DNA of 64,000 bases. It comes from Ridgeia piscesae (taxonomy: Eukaryota; Annelida; Polychaeta; Sabellida; Siboglinidae). Each line of letters starts with the position of its first letter. Within the stretch, counting starts at the first letter, position 1. The notes beneath the pieces are model-generated. The model ran no database searches. It was not told the DNA's origin and saw only the letters and a program-made list of their open reading frames with translations. The stretch is from the NCBI GenBank assembly GCA_025642075.2, contig JAODUO010000055.1, positions 90,001 to 154,000 on the forward strand. The letters run 5' to 3'. Position numbers and translations under genes: made by a program. Shown here piece after piece: positions 24,901 through 34,246 of the stretch.

Positions 24901-24926
24901 ACCTTGGTCAGCCCCTCGATGGATAG
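14468..24926 (+). CDS. FBXO45: FBXO45 / Fsn: F-box and SPRY domain protein, complete, 3 coding exons
   Basis: The joined exons 14468-15049, 19739-19814 and 24817-24926 encode 255 residues, the usual length for invertebrate orthologues. An N-terminal F-box ([20 protein letters not shown], residues about 15-34) is followed by a SPRY domain from about residue 80 to the end. The extreme C-terminus, YLGQPLDG, is the conserved family ending. Known family role: it binds SKP1 and the giant RING protein PAM/Highwire/RPM-1 to form an atypical ubiquitin ligase that controls synapse growth and neuronal signalling kinases. All junctions are GT-AG and phases agree (0, then 1). The ATG has a purine at -3 and G at +4. 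Intron 1 (4.7 kb) holds a LINE relic and a 47-bp array; intron 2 (5.0 kb) holds AT-palindromes and a 31-bp array. The last exon is partly triplicated downstream of the stop. Confidence 0.96.
15050..15774. other. FBXO45 intron 1, part; AAATAC-rich dispersed repeat inside
   Basis: No gene. At about 15615-15710 there is an AAATAC/GTATTT-rich segment beginning near ACATGGGGGGGTCAAATACA. It is related to segments at 19180-19340 and 20194-20330. Confidence 0.5.
15775..17440 (-). mobile_element. 5'-truncated CR1/jockey-type LINE, reverse-transcriptase half
   Basis: The minus strand encodes, in two main frames (17409-17020 and 17051-16245), a non-LTR reverse transcriptase: [42 protein letters not shown] and the intact active site KFADDTKLF. 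Further frames to about 15850 give the characteristic C-terminal end (TLETRR-like, RLDIRKYSF, then a W-N-R-L-P segment). Endonuclease and ORF1 are absent. The 5' break lies at about 17440 against the 47-bp minisatellite. The frameshift near 17030 and later stops make it a dead copy inside FBXO45 intron 1, antisense to the gene. Confidence 0.92.
17447..18565 (+). repeat. 47-bp minisatellite, about 24 units
   Basis: The unit contains ATCCACAGATCTGGTCAATG followed by CAGTATACACTTTA(C/G)TCCCAGCATACA. Units are nearly identical; the main variation is TTTACTCCC versus TTTAGTCCC. Since 47 is not a multiple of three, translation cycles through all frames without a stop and creates spurious frames of up to 193 codons. 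It lies in FBXO45 intron 1. Confidence 0.97.
18566..18921. other. FBXO45 intron 1, part; nothing firm
   Basis: Unique-looking intronic sequence. A tRNA B-box-like word (GATTCGAATCC) at about 18747 was considered as a SINE clue but is unsupported by an A box. Confidence 0.4.
18922..19169 (+). repeat. 124-bp tandem duplication
   Basis: Two copies (18922-19045 and 19046-19169), each containing GTCGGCATGTTTTAGTATGT and ending near AAATGTTCATCCT. They differ at only a few positions (CTCTCTG/CTCTGTG, AACTTCTGG/AACGTCTGG). This is a recent duplication within intron 1. Confidence 0.93.
19180..19340. repeat. AAATAC-rich dispersed repeat
   Basis: The segment is dense in CAAATACAAATA-type words and begins near GGTTCAAATACACATTTTGG. 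Similar segments lie at 15615-15710, 20194-20330 and 22463-22495. It is probably one family of short non-autonomous elements. Confidence 0.6.
19366..19655 (+). repeat. 31-bp minisatellite with a two-copy higher-order block
   Basis: The unit is close to TGTCCAGTGTGTAGTGTGTT plus AACAGTTCATA. A block of four units, ending in a unit with an extra GTGTAGTGT, occurs twice (about 19366-19497 and 19498-19629). The array ends 85 bp before the exon 2 acceptor of FBXO45. Confidence 0.92.
19739..19814 (+). CDS. FBXO45: FBXO45 exon 2: SPRY core
   Basis: A 76-bp exon between TCTTCAG and G|GTAAGT. It encodes [18 protein letters not shown] and KNYEFL, a strongly conserved SPRY segment, plus the first base of a split glycine codon. 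Confidence 0.95.
20194..20335. repeat. AAATAC-rich dispersed repeat
   Basis: Begins at GACATGGGGTCAAATACATT and ends near AATACTTTTCAAATAG, inside FBXO45 intron 2. The opening word matches the copy at about 15620. Confidence 0.6.
20864..22175. repeat. Diverged ~210-bp direct repeats flanking (TA)n palindromes
   Basis: Segments 20864-21075 and about 21951-22175 share order and wording: ATAAATTACAACA(C/A)TGCCAC, then a TTTTATTATATTTATT run, then CACTACTGAACA, then AACAACATGCA. Between them is an AT-rich zone (21390-21930) of (TA)n tracts inside inverted words such as TAGTTAATTAATAATA and its complement. A 15-bp core, TATGGAACTGAACTA at 20898-20912, is present exactly inverted at 22002-22016. 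Confidence 0.75.
22176..22867. other. FBXO45 intron 2, part; nothing firm
   Basis: Unique-looking intron sequence with a short AAATAC-type inverted word near 22466-22490 (GTATTTGAAAATTTCAAATAC). Confidence 0.4.
22868..24790 (+). repeat. 31-bp minisatellite, about 51 units plus degenerate end
   Basis: The unit is close to GTGTTAAGGACTGGACACTG plus CATTGTGAGCA. It is very homogeneous from 22868 to about 24440; ACTGGATACTGC and GCATTCTGAGC variants are concentrated in the right half. From 24450 to 24790 the units become diverged (TTAAGGCCTGGACAATGCA and similar). The array stops about 30 bp before the FBXO45 exon 3 acceptor. Confidence 0.97.
24817..24926 (+). CDS. FBXO45: FBXO45 exon 3: SPRY C-terminus and stop
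   Basis: It starts after TTGTTTCAG and completes the split glycine. It encodes [20 protein letters not shown], then the conserved ending and TAG at 24924-24926. The last ~55 coding bases plus the stop are the first unit of a 64-bp tandem triplication. Confidence 0.95.
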
Positions 24927-25060
24927 GGACCGTCTCTATGGCAACACGGAGGTGTCCATGGTGTACCTTGGTCAGCCCCTCGATGGATAGGGACCGTCTC
25001 TATGGCAACACAGAGGTGTCCATGGTGTACCTCGGTCAGCCCCTCGGTGGATAGGGACCC
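24868..25060 (+). repeat. 64-bp triplication of the FBXO45 coding end
   Basis: The words GGCAACACGGAGG at 24876, 24940 and (as GGCAACACAGAGG) 25004 mark three units spaced exactly 64 bp. The first unit is the coding end of FBXO45 with its TAG; the next two lie in the 3' untranslated region. Because 64 is not a multiple of three, the extra units cannot extend the protein in frame. Confidence 0.96.
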
Positions 25061-25485
25061 CGGACTAAACAGGGTCACGATGACCTCACCATCATGTGAA
25101 CCACTCACTGCTGCAACACTGGGTGGACTGGGGGCTCTGTTGTCATGGTGACCAAGTAATGTCCCAGAAGAACATCACCTATATGAGAGTCGTGTGGTGT
25201 CACCAGCCACTGGTAGGTGGCGACACAGTCTACATAGTGCTGGAGTGTGTTTGTCTGATAGGACACTCGTCTGTTGACACCCCTTGGCTGATGTCACAGA
25301 CAACTCCAGTCTTCGTTGCCCTAGCCGCGTCCTTTCTCCATAAACATCACTTGTGACTGCACTGACCATAGTATGTCTGTCTGTCTGTCTGTCTGCCTGT
25401 CTGTCTTGCCGCCTCAGCACAAGTCAATCTGTGATTGCATCGTCTGACTTGAGAAGTAGTCGCAATAAATGTGACTTCCAGATTG
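24927..25485 (+). other. FBXO45: FBXO45 3' untranslated region with AATAAA signal
   Basis: After the stop the sequence carries two further 64-bp units, a (TCTG)n tract at 25375-25402, and an AATAAA at 25464-25469, the first good polyadenylation signal. The end of the transcript about 15-25 bases further is inferred. Confidence 0.55.
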
Positions 25486-26669
25486 CTAATGGCAACACGT
25501 GTGTTGCTTAGCTGGGATTAGCATGTTACATTAAAAATACTGTACTATAAGTACTTGTAATAGTTGAAAATGTACTGTAAGTATTTATATTACATTGCCA
25601 CAGGTAGTTTTAAACATTACAAGTACAGCTGTACTTGTAATAGTTTGTCTTGTCTTTTAAAAGTACATAATAAGCTAATTGCAGTATTAAAAGTACATAA
25701 TAAGCTAATTGCAGTATTAAGTCCTTAAGTCCATGTCCTTAAAAAGCATTGCAAACACAGGTAGACACTGATTCCAGTATTTAATAATGAGCCGGTTATA
25801 CAAGTAATCTTCATCACATACACTGTCATAACATATCTATACACCCTGCACCATTTACACTAACATACACAGAACACGTTTTTTGCATAAGTGCACTCAG
25901 TTGACTAATTTACAGTAGCTCTGTCACTACTGGTGATACACAACATTACACAAAGACAATTACAATACACAAAGACAATTACAATACACAGACAGTTACA
26001 ATGTTGTGTGGCAAATAAAGTGTCCCAAGCTTAATTTTCTTTACTTTTCTCGCCAACTGTGTTGTATGACGTGTTCGAATCATGAAACCATGTAGATTAT
26101 CACACAATTATGTATACATAATCGATCGCTCTTTGTAGAATTAATACACCTTTTAACTGTATGATTTGTGTTTGTCTTGATATCTTGGAGTCATGATTGT
26201 ACAGACATGTGTAAATGTAAATAGTTGTGTGATTAATTTAGTCCTGACTAATCTACCCAAACATGTCTGGCACAAGAGAATATTGTTGATACAAATAGAG
26301 AATACACTCATCAACATGTTTTACACATCTTAAACATTCTCCATGTCACTGATTTGTGACACTCAGTTTAGTCTTGATTATTTGGTCTGATTCGAATTTG
26401 GTAGTAATATAATGATCAACTTGATAAAAAACAAATGCATTTCAATATGTACAATTCAATTATACGATGCTGTAGACACAAACCAAGTGACAAAGGCAGG
26501 TGACATTGTACACAACATACACAATTACATCACTATATACTTACACAAGCAAACATCTGTCAAATGAAACAGATACACTGAAATTGTGCAAAACAAAACA
26601 ATTTGCAAATGTTTTTTGTTATGACAAATATTCTAATAAAACATTTAGGCTAACTTCTACCCTATTAAC
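25486..26669. other. Intergenic, AT-rich, nothing recognised
   Basis: Contains a 30-bp direct duplication (AAAAGTACATAATAAGCTAA...) near 25658-25715. No gene is seen. The left edge of the next open frame (from 26500) runs straight into repeat and has no gene-like features. Confidence 0.45.
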
Positions 26670-29600
26670 CTCCTCCTCAGTGTTGTCACCCTCCTCCTCA
26701 GTGTATTCACCCTCCTCCTCAATGGTCGTCACCCTCAGTGTCATCACCCTCCTCAGTGCCTTCACCCTCCTCCTCAGTGGTCGTCACCCTCCTCCTCAGT
26801 GGTCACCCTCCTCAGTGTCTTCACCCTCCTCCTCAGTGCCTTCACCCTCCTCAGTGTCTTCACCCTCCTCTGTGTCATCACCCTCCTCCTCAGTGGTCGT
26901 CACCCTCCTCCTCAGTGCCTTCACCCTCCTCAGTGTCATCACCCTCCTCTTCAGTGGTCATCACCCTCCTCAGTGTCATCACCCTCCTCAGTGGTCGTCA
27001 CCCTCCTCCTCAGTGTCATCACCCTGCTCCTCAGTGGTCGTCACCCTCCTCCTCAGTGTCATCACCCTCCTCCTCAGTGGTTGTCACCCTCCTCCTCAGT
27101 GTCCTCACCCTCATCCTCAGTTGTCGTCACCCTCCTCAGTGTCTTCACCCTCCTCAGTGTCTTCACCCACCTCCTCAGTGGTCGTCACCCTCCTCCTCAG
27201 TGTCTTCACCCTCCTCTTCAGTGGTCGTCACCCTGCTCCTCAGTGTCTGCACCCTCCTCCTCAGTGTCGTCACCCTCCTCCTCAGTGTCATCACCCTCCT
27301 CAGTGGTCGTCACCCTCTTCCTCAGTGATCGTCACCCTGCTCCTCAGGGTCGTCACCCTCCTCCTCAGTGTCATCACCCTCCTCAGTTGTCGTCACCCTC
27401 CTCAGTGTCGTCACCCTCCTCTTCAGTGTCTTCACCCTCCTCCTCAGTGGTCGTCACCCTCCTCCTCAGTGTCTTCACCCTCCTCCTCAGTGGTCGTCAC
27501 CCTCCTCCTCAGTGGTCGTCACCCTCCTCCTCAGTGGTCGTCACCCTCCTCCTCAGTGTCGTCACCCTCCTCAGTGGTCGTCACCATCCTCCTCAATGTC
27601 ATCACCCTCCTCAGTGGTCGTCACCCTCCTCCTCAGTGTCTTCACCCTCCTCAGTGGTTGTCACCCTCCTCCTCAGTGTCATCACCCTCCTCCTCAGTGG
27701 TTGTCACCCTCCTCCTCAGTGTCTTCACCCTCCTCCTCAGTGGTCGTCACCCTCCTCCTCAGTGTCGTCACCCTGCTCCTCAGTGTCGTCACCCTCCTCC
27801 TCAGTGGTCGTCACCCTCCTCCTCAGTGTCTTCACCCTCCTCCTCAGTGGTTGTCACCCTCCTCCTCAGTGTCGTCACCCTGCTCCTCAGTGGTCGTCAC
27901 CCTCCTCCTCAGTGTCGTCACCCTCCTCCTCAGTGTCGTCACCCTCCTCCTCAGTTGTCGTCACCCTCCTCCTCAGTGTCGTCACCGTCCTCCTCAGTGG
28001 TCGTCACCCTCCTCAGTGTCGTCACCCTGTTCCTCAGTGGTCGTCACCCTCCTCCTCAGTGGTCGTCACCCTCCTCCTCAGTGTCGTCACCGTCCTCCTC
28101 AGTGTCGTCACCGTCCTCAGTGGTCGTCACCATCCTCCTCAATGTCATCACCCTCCTCAGTGGTCGTCACCCTCCTCCTCAGTGTCTTCACCCTCCTCAG
28201 TGTCATCACCCTCCTCCTCAGTGGTCATCACCCTCCTCCTCAGTGGTCGTCACCCTCCTCCTCAGTGTCATCACCTTCCTCCTCAGTGGTCATCACCCTC
28301 CTCCTCAATGTCGTCACCTTCCTCCTCAGTGGTCATCACCCTCCTCCTCAGTGGTCGTCACCCTCCTCCTCGGTGTCTTCACCCTGCTCCTCAGTGTCTG
28401 CACCCTCCTCCTCAGTGGTCGTCACCCTCCTCCTCAGTGTCATCACCCTCCTCAGTTGTCGTCACCCTCCTCAGTGTCGTCACCCTCCTCTTCAGTGTCT
28501 TCACCATCCTCCTCAGTGGTCGTCACCCTCCTCCTCAGTGTCTTCACCCTCCTCCTCAGTGGTCGTCACCCTCCTTAGTGGTCGTCACCCTCCTCAGTGG
28601 TCGTCACCCTCTTCTTCAGTGATCGTCATCCTGCTCCTCAGTGTCGTCACCCTCCTCCTCAGTGGTCGTCACCCTCCTCAGTGTCGTCACCCTCCTCCTC
28701 AGTGTCTTCACCGTCCTCCTCAGTGGTCATCACCCTCCTCAGTGGCTTCACGCTCCTCCTCAGTGGTCGTCACCCTCCTCCTCAGTGTCGTCACCCTCCT
28801 CCAGTGTCGTAACCCTCCTCAGTGTCATCACCTTCCTCCTCAGTGGTCGTCCCCCTCCTCAGTGTCGTCACCCTCCTCCTCAGTGGTCGTCACCCTCCTC
28901 AGTGTCTTCACCCTCCTCCTCAGTGGTTGTCACCCTCCTCAGTGTCGTCACCCTCCTTCTCAGTGGTCGTCACCCTCCTCCTCAGTGGTCGTCACCATCC
29001 TCCTCAATGTCATCACCCTGCTCTTCAGTGGTCGTCACCCTCCTCCTCAGTGGTCGTCACCCTCCTCCTCAGTGTCGTCACCGTCCTCCTCAGTGGTCGT
29101 CACGATCCTCCTCAATGTCATCACCCTCCTCAGTGGTCGTCACCCTCCTCCTCAGTGTCTTCACCCTCCTCCTCAGTGTCATCACGCTCCTCCTCAGTGG
29201 TCATCGCTCTCCTCCTCAGTGGTCGTCACCCTCCTCCTCAGTGTCATCACCTTCCTCCTCAGTGGTCATCACCCTCATCCTCAGTGGTCGTCACCCTCCT
29301 CCTCAGTGTCGTCACCTTCCTCCTCAGTGGTCATCACCCTCCTCCTCAGTGGTCGTCACCCTCCTCCTCGGTGTCTTCACCCTCCTCCTCGGTGTCTTCA
29401 CCCTCCTCCTCAGTGGTCGTCACCCTCCTCCTCAGTGTCATCACCCTCTCCTCATGGTCGTCACCCTCCTCCTCAGTGTCTTCACCCTCCTCCTCAGTGT
29501 CATCACCCTCCTCCTCAGTGGTCGATACCCTCCTCCTCAGTTTTCGTCACCCTCCTCCTCAGTGTCGTCACCCTCCTCTTCAGTGTCTTCACCCTCCTCC

Positions 29601-30195
29601 TCAGTGTCTTCACCCTGCTCCTCAGTGGTCGTCACCCTCCTCAGTGTCGTCACCCTGGTCCTCAGTGTCGTCACCCTCCTCCTCAGTGTCATCACCATCC
29701 TCCTCAATGTCGTCACCCTCCTCCTCAATGTCATCACCCTACTCAGTGGTCGTCACCCTCCTCCTCAGTGGTCGTCACCCTCCTCCTCAGTGTCTTCACC
29801 CTCCTCCTCAGTGTCGTCACCCTGCTCCTCAGTGGTCGTCACCCTCCTCCTCAGTGTCGTCACCCTCCTCCTCAGTGGTCGTCACCCTCCTCCTCAGTGT
29901 CTTTACCCTCCTCCTCAGTGGTTGTCACCCTCCTCAGTGTCGTCTCCCTCCTCCTCAGTGGTCGTCACCCTCCTCCTCAGTGTCGTCACCCTCCTCCTCA
30001 GTGTCATCACCTTCCTCCTCAGTGATCGTCACCCTCCTCCTCAGTGGTCGTCACCCTCCTCCTCAGTGTCATCACCCTCCTCCTCAGTGGTCGTCACCCT
30101 GCTCCTCAGTGTCGTCAACCTCCTCAGTGGTCGTCACCCTCCTCCTCAGTGTCGTCACCCTCCTCCTCAGTTTCGTCGCCCTGCTCCTCAATGGT
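26670..30195 (+). repeat. 3.5-kb pyrimidine-rich minisatellite, 21-bp unit with 18-bp variants
   Basis: Units are TCACCCTCCTCCTCAGTGTC plus G, alternating with CAGTGGTCG forms, and shortened units that lack one CTC. All indels are multiples of three, so all three plus-strand frames stay open and give spurious frames of up to 885 codons reading as S-P-S-S-S-V, L-L-L-S or H-P-P-P-Q-C. The minus strand is frequently stopped. It sits between the convergent ends of FBXO45 and RSF1 and belongs to neither gene. Confidence 0.97.
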
Positions 30196-30615
30196 CTTCA
30201 TCGTCCTTCTTGTGTTCCACAGATTCTAATAACCCAAACAAATCATAACATACAAATATAATTGACATTTGTTGTTGTTGTTCATTTACTAGCGATGTGT
30301 TTTTAAATATCGCACAAAGCTTTTTTTGGTGCACTTCTGCATGTCATGGCGCAGCAATTGTTCACGACTGCAAGAACTACTTGACTACATGATTTTGTAC
30401 GGAGGACTTTAAATTAAGGTGTCATAGAGTGTTTGATGACTTGGTGCCACTTACCCCTTTTGTCACTCTTACTTTATGTGTATTGAACTAATTATATAAC
30501 AGAAAGAAGCAAGTGCTATTAAATTATGTCGGAATGAAGTTTAATCGGCGCTTAAAACATGCCTGTACACAACCTATTAAACCCACCTTTAAGCAGTAAA
30601 CAGATTGATTAAACC
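30196..30615. other. Intergenic, nothing recognised
   Basis: AT-rich unique-looking sequence without open frames. Confidence 0.4.
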
Positions 30616-31390
30616 TGACATCAACACTTTCATTTACTTTATCATGTTTGAACTAGTGCCATATCTAATTTTTAATTGGTCGTGACACATTAAAGAAATG
30701 AAGAATACAATGCGCATGAAATGTGTAAACTAACTCTCATTCTCTACCTATTATGCTATGACACTCAAATGAAGAGGATGTATTAGTTCCTGTGCACAAA
30801 AGAATGATAAATATAAACTGATGATAGGCACAAACAACGCATGAATTTAACGAGTGACTTACTCAAAATTAATGACTTACATTTATGTTTATATATGTAA
30901 CAATTGTCATGAATAAAGAAAGAATTTTTAGTATTAATTCGATGATGTTTACAATTTCATATTATTAAAATTAACTGCTTTAGATGTGTAGATATTGTAT
31001 GCACAATATAAAAAAAAACAAGTGGACATATAATTCAAATATATTACACTCTTTGATTGTTTTACTAAATTATTATTTCACGAACAATTAAACTCATATA
31101 GTATCCACTGCATAGTGTCATTAGTATGCTGGTTCATGTGGGCAATTTCAGTACTTAATCCAAATTTGTGGATCTACTGGGCAAACTTAGATTACAACAT
31201 AATACTGAATACACTGGGGCTGGCAGCTACCTTTCTACCGCTGCCAGCAAGCACAGTGGTTGTGTTTCTGTTTCAACATTTATGATTGATTTTTATTCAA
31301 GTCCTGCTTCCTACTTTCTTGAGAGGCGCTATTCAAGGCACTGATGTGAACTTATCAAACATGATAAAGTAAATGAAAGTGTTGATGTCA
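30616..31390. mobile_element. Foldback/MITE-like element with perfect 36-bp terminal inverted repeats
   Basis: Positions 30616-30651 start TGACATCAACACTTTCATTT, and 31355-31390 are the exact inverse complement over 36 bases. The 775-bp span has no coding capacity. A target duplication is not evident in the immediate flanks (CC versus CG). Perfect identity of the ends suggests either recent mobility or a conserved transposase-binding end. Confidence 0.7.
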
Positions 31391-32224
31391 CGAAACAAAC
31401 TCGCGCAATTAAGAACTCGCCGGCAAGACATCATGGCGGACATGGTCACCGTCGGTAGCTACGCGTAACTCTGCGATAAAATATCCATATTGTGTATGAC
31501 TGAAGTTTAGAAACTTGTGTATGATTAAAGTTTAGAATCTTAGGCTAAGTTTTAGGTTAGTTTAGGATAAAACCGGAATCCAGATTTAGCGACACCGCGA
31601 TAAAATATCGACGTAACGCCACGGTAATCTTCGGCCTGCGCGTAACAGCCGCAGGCAATGACGATGTCGACTTTAGTTTAGCACGATTTAGATTTGGGAA
31701 TTTTATTCTTCACAGCAATTTAAATTATTTAATTTTATGGCCTAGCGTATGTATATGATATATGTGTTATTAGAGGGGAAGTTTCGCGGCTGTAAGAGGT
31801 CGTTTTCATGATTAGATGAGAAAGTATAAGATCGTTTTGCGGCATTGGAAAAAACAACAAAATGGCGACCGCGGTGCGATTACCCAGACGCCGTGAGGTG
31901 GCAGCACTTTTTAGCCCCTCAGAATGAATTTTTAATAAATTAAATGAGAATACTTTTTATCAGATATAATTACACAACAATTCAAAATCAGGATACTTTT
32001 TATCAGATATTATTTAGAAAAAAACGATTCAAAATTAAACTTATACGGAAACGTGTCACACATAAAATAAACAGAATAAATAATTTTGTTGTTGTAAAAT
32101 GTTATCTATTTTTTTATTTTCTACTTTTTATTTTGTGTATTTTACTACTTAGTGGTTGTAAGCGCCCCCTAGTGTTGATGTTAGTCGTTGTAAGCGCCCC
32201 CTAGTGTTGAATGTTGCAAAACCC
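31391..32224. other. Intergenic; short direct repeat
   Basis: No gene. The words GTTGTAAGCGCCCCCTAGTG occur twice in tandem (about 32153-32207). An 86-codon AT-rich frame at 31944-32204 is not gene-like. Confidence 0.4.
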
Positions 32225-32300
32225 TCACGAGAGACCACCCCTCTTTTAAGACCGCCCCACTCTGATTTGGGGGGCGGTCTTAAGTGAGGGGTTCCACTGT
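32225..32300. repeat. Hairpin repeat, possible end of a hAT-like element
   Basis: A perfect 13-bp inverted repeat, TTAAGACCGCCCC (32246-32258) and its complement (32271-32283), lies inside weaker complementary flanks ending GGGGTTCCACTGTA. Read in reverse the edge is CAGTGGAACCCCTC, a plausible hAT-type terminus. The partner end is not identified. Confidence 0.45.
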
Positions 32301-32699
32301 ATGCATAACAGTTTTGTACAAATTATTTATATTATTTATACAATTTAGCAACCATTGTAATTAAAATGCCAGTCACCACTGACATAATACTGTGGATGCT
32401 GTCAACTCCTAAAATGTGTGAATTGTTCCATATTAATGTGGGATGGTTGAATAAATACAACTAAGAGTAATATCCAGTCATTCTTTTTTTAATCTCACCT
32501 AAATTCTAAACAACAAAAAAGACATTCATGTTAATGTTTCATGTAAGACCAGTTGATGTTTTGAAACTTTGAGTTAACAGATCAGTCTCCCTTTCAACGG
32601 TGCTAACACAAACAACACGAGAAGCGAAATTCAACTCTGGGAATTGGAATCACAGATATGTCCCAGTTTCTAAGTTACACCAGGAATATATCAACAACA

Positions 32700-32910
32700 C
32701 AACCCAAGGTTCATTTTCTATGGGGTCCATACATAATATTATGGGACCCATATTCTATGAGATGTATAGGATAAGGACCCCATAGAATTTGAACCCATCC
32801 CGGGTTAAAATTCTATGGGGTAGGTCCATATTCTATAACAGAATTTGGACCTGCTGGGTCCATATTCTATATGAGGCCCATTTTCCATCGGGTCCATATT
32901 CTAAATGACA
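32700..32910. repeat. Cluster of GGGTCCATATTCTAT words in both orientations
   Basis: Words such as GGGTCCATATTCTAT, ATTCTATGGGGT and GACCCATATTCTATG recur at least eight times in direct and inverted form, giving several possible hairpins. It ends where a LINE reverse-transcriptase relic begins. Confidence 0.6.
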
Positions 32911-32911
32911 C

Positions 32912-33250
32912 GACAAGGTCCCTCTTGACTGGAAAAACGCCACAATTTCAGCACTGTTCAAGAAGGATGATAAGTCTGCTGCGGTAAACTATACACCAGT
33001 ATCACTAACATATGTATGCTCTAAGTTATTTGAACATAATTATTTACAGCAATATAATGGACCACTTGGACTTTGTGCCATTGAAGACGTAGCCAAGAAC
33101 ACAAACAACGGCCTCCAAACTTACCCTCTGATATTGACCTGTTCTAAGACATTTGACACCGTGCCTCGTGGACGACTTGTGATAAAGCTTCAGTACTACG
33201 GGGTCGGTTGTGGAATCAACAATTGGGTTTCAAACTGGTCAAATCTTACA
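32912..33250 (+). pseudogene. LINE reverse-transcriptase relic
   Basis: The plus strand translates to VPLDWKNATISALFKKDD, then a Y-x-P-V-S-L-T segment, and after frame breaks TCSKTFDTVPRGRL and KLQYYG. These are hallmark blocks of the non-LTR reverse-transcriptase fingers and palm start. The active-site block is absent. It is more decayed than the other LINE copies here. Confidence 0.75.
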
Positions 33251-34246
33251 TAATATCAACTTGTTCTTTGTGTTGTTTACGAACAGATCTTGCTGTCTGT
33301 TGCACATGAACTTCTGCAGATGCTTTAGTGTCCGCACACTGTCTGAGAACGAAATAGGATGAATGTTGAAATGGAAATCAATGAATGTTATTGTATAAGA
33401 AGCTAAGAGAGCGAAACGGAATAAACATGCATACGTAATGTTTTCTCCAAAATTGCTTAAAGGGAAACAAAAGTCAATGTTTTGATCATATGTGGTTAAC
33501 AGTTAAAACAAAAAAATTCCAACAACTTTCATATTTTTAACGTCAGTGGTTTACCAGGAAATGTTTTTAGAACATAGAACCATAGAAAGTCTATAGACTA
33601 CGCCATTTTTGGAAAAAATGAGGGAGTTAAGTCGTCTTGGACGGCGTGAATTGGCATGCTATTATTATTTGGCGGGATAATTGGCGGATGTAGAGGTTTG
33701 AAATTGGTGGTGTATAAAATTTGAAAAACAAGCGGAAATATTGATTGATAAGTATTATTCTTGTGTTAAGGTTATTCATAAAGTTGTACTGGACATATAT
33801 TGAGTAGTAGTTTTGGTTAAAGTTTGTTAGTTAACAGTATTTTTGAACAGATTAGGTTAGTGGGTGATAATAGGGTAATCTAGGCTTCGACAAATTGTAA
33901 ACAAGATTGAGCAAATCTCTATTTGTAATAGTATATAATATATATGAGATAAAGCAATAAGCGTAACAACTACATATGTAAGATAATACTGTGAATAGGT
34001 ATCATTGTTATTAAAATTAAACAAGTGTTTTAGTAGGATACCCTTGTTTGTTTATATAGGTAGTGAGTGTCCAACGTTTCCGCTAGGGAACGGTATCAGC
34101 ACAGACTAAACTTATTGTTCATGGTAGCGTAGGTAGTAAGTTGTTTATAACATAAAGTGTGCTGCAGTTGCTGTACACAATAAACAAACAATCTTTCTAA
34201 AGACTAAGTTGGTATAAACTAAGAGTTGATTTTGACAAATCGTAAT
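33251..34246. other. Non-coding; right part may be the 5' UTR of the CR1-like LINE
   Basis: AT-rich sequence with no open frames. The 5' limit of the LINE that follows cannot be fixed without other copies. Confidence 0.4.

Noticed and set aside
26500..30261. Plus-strand open frames of 479-885 codons
   Set aside because: Three frames are open at once because the repeat unit lacks stops and varies by multiples of three; no start context, domain or splice signals.
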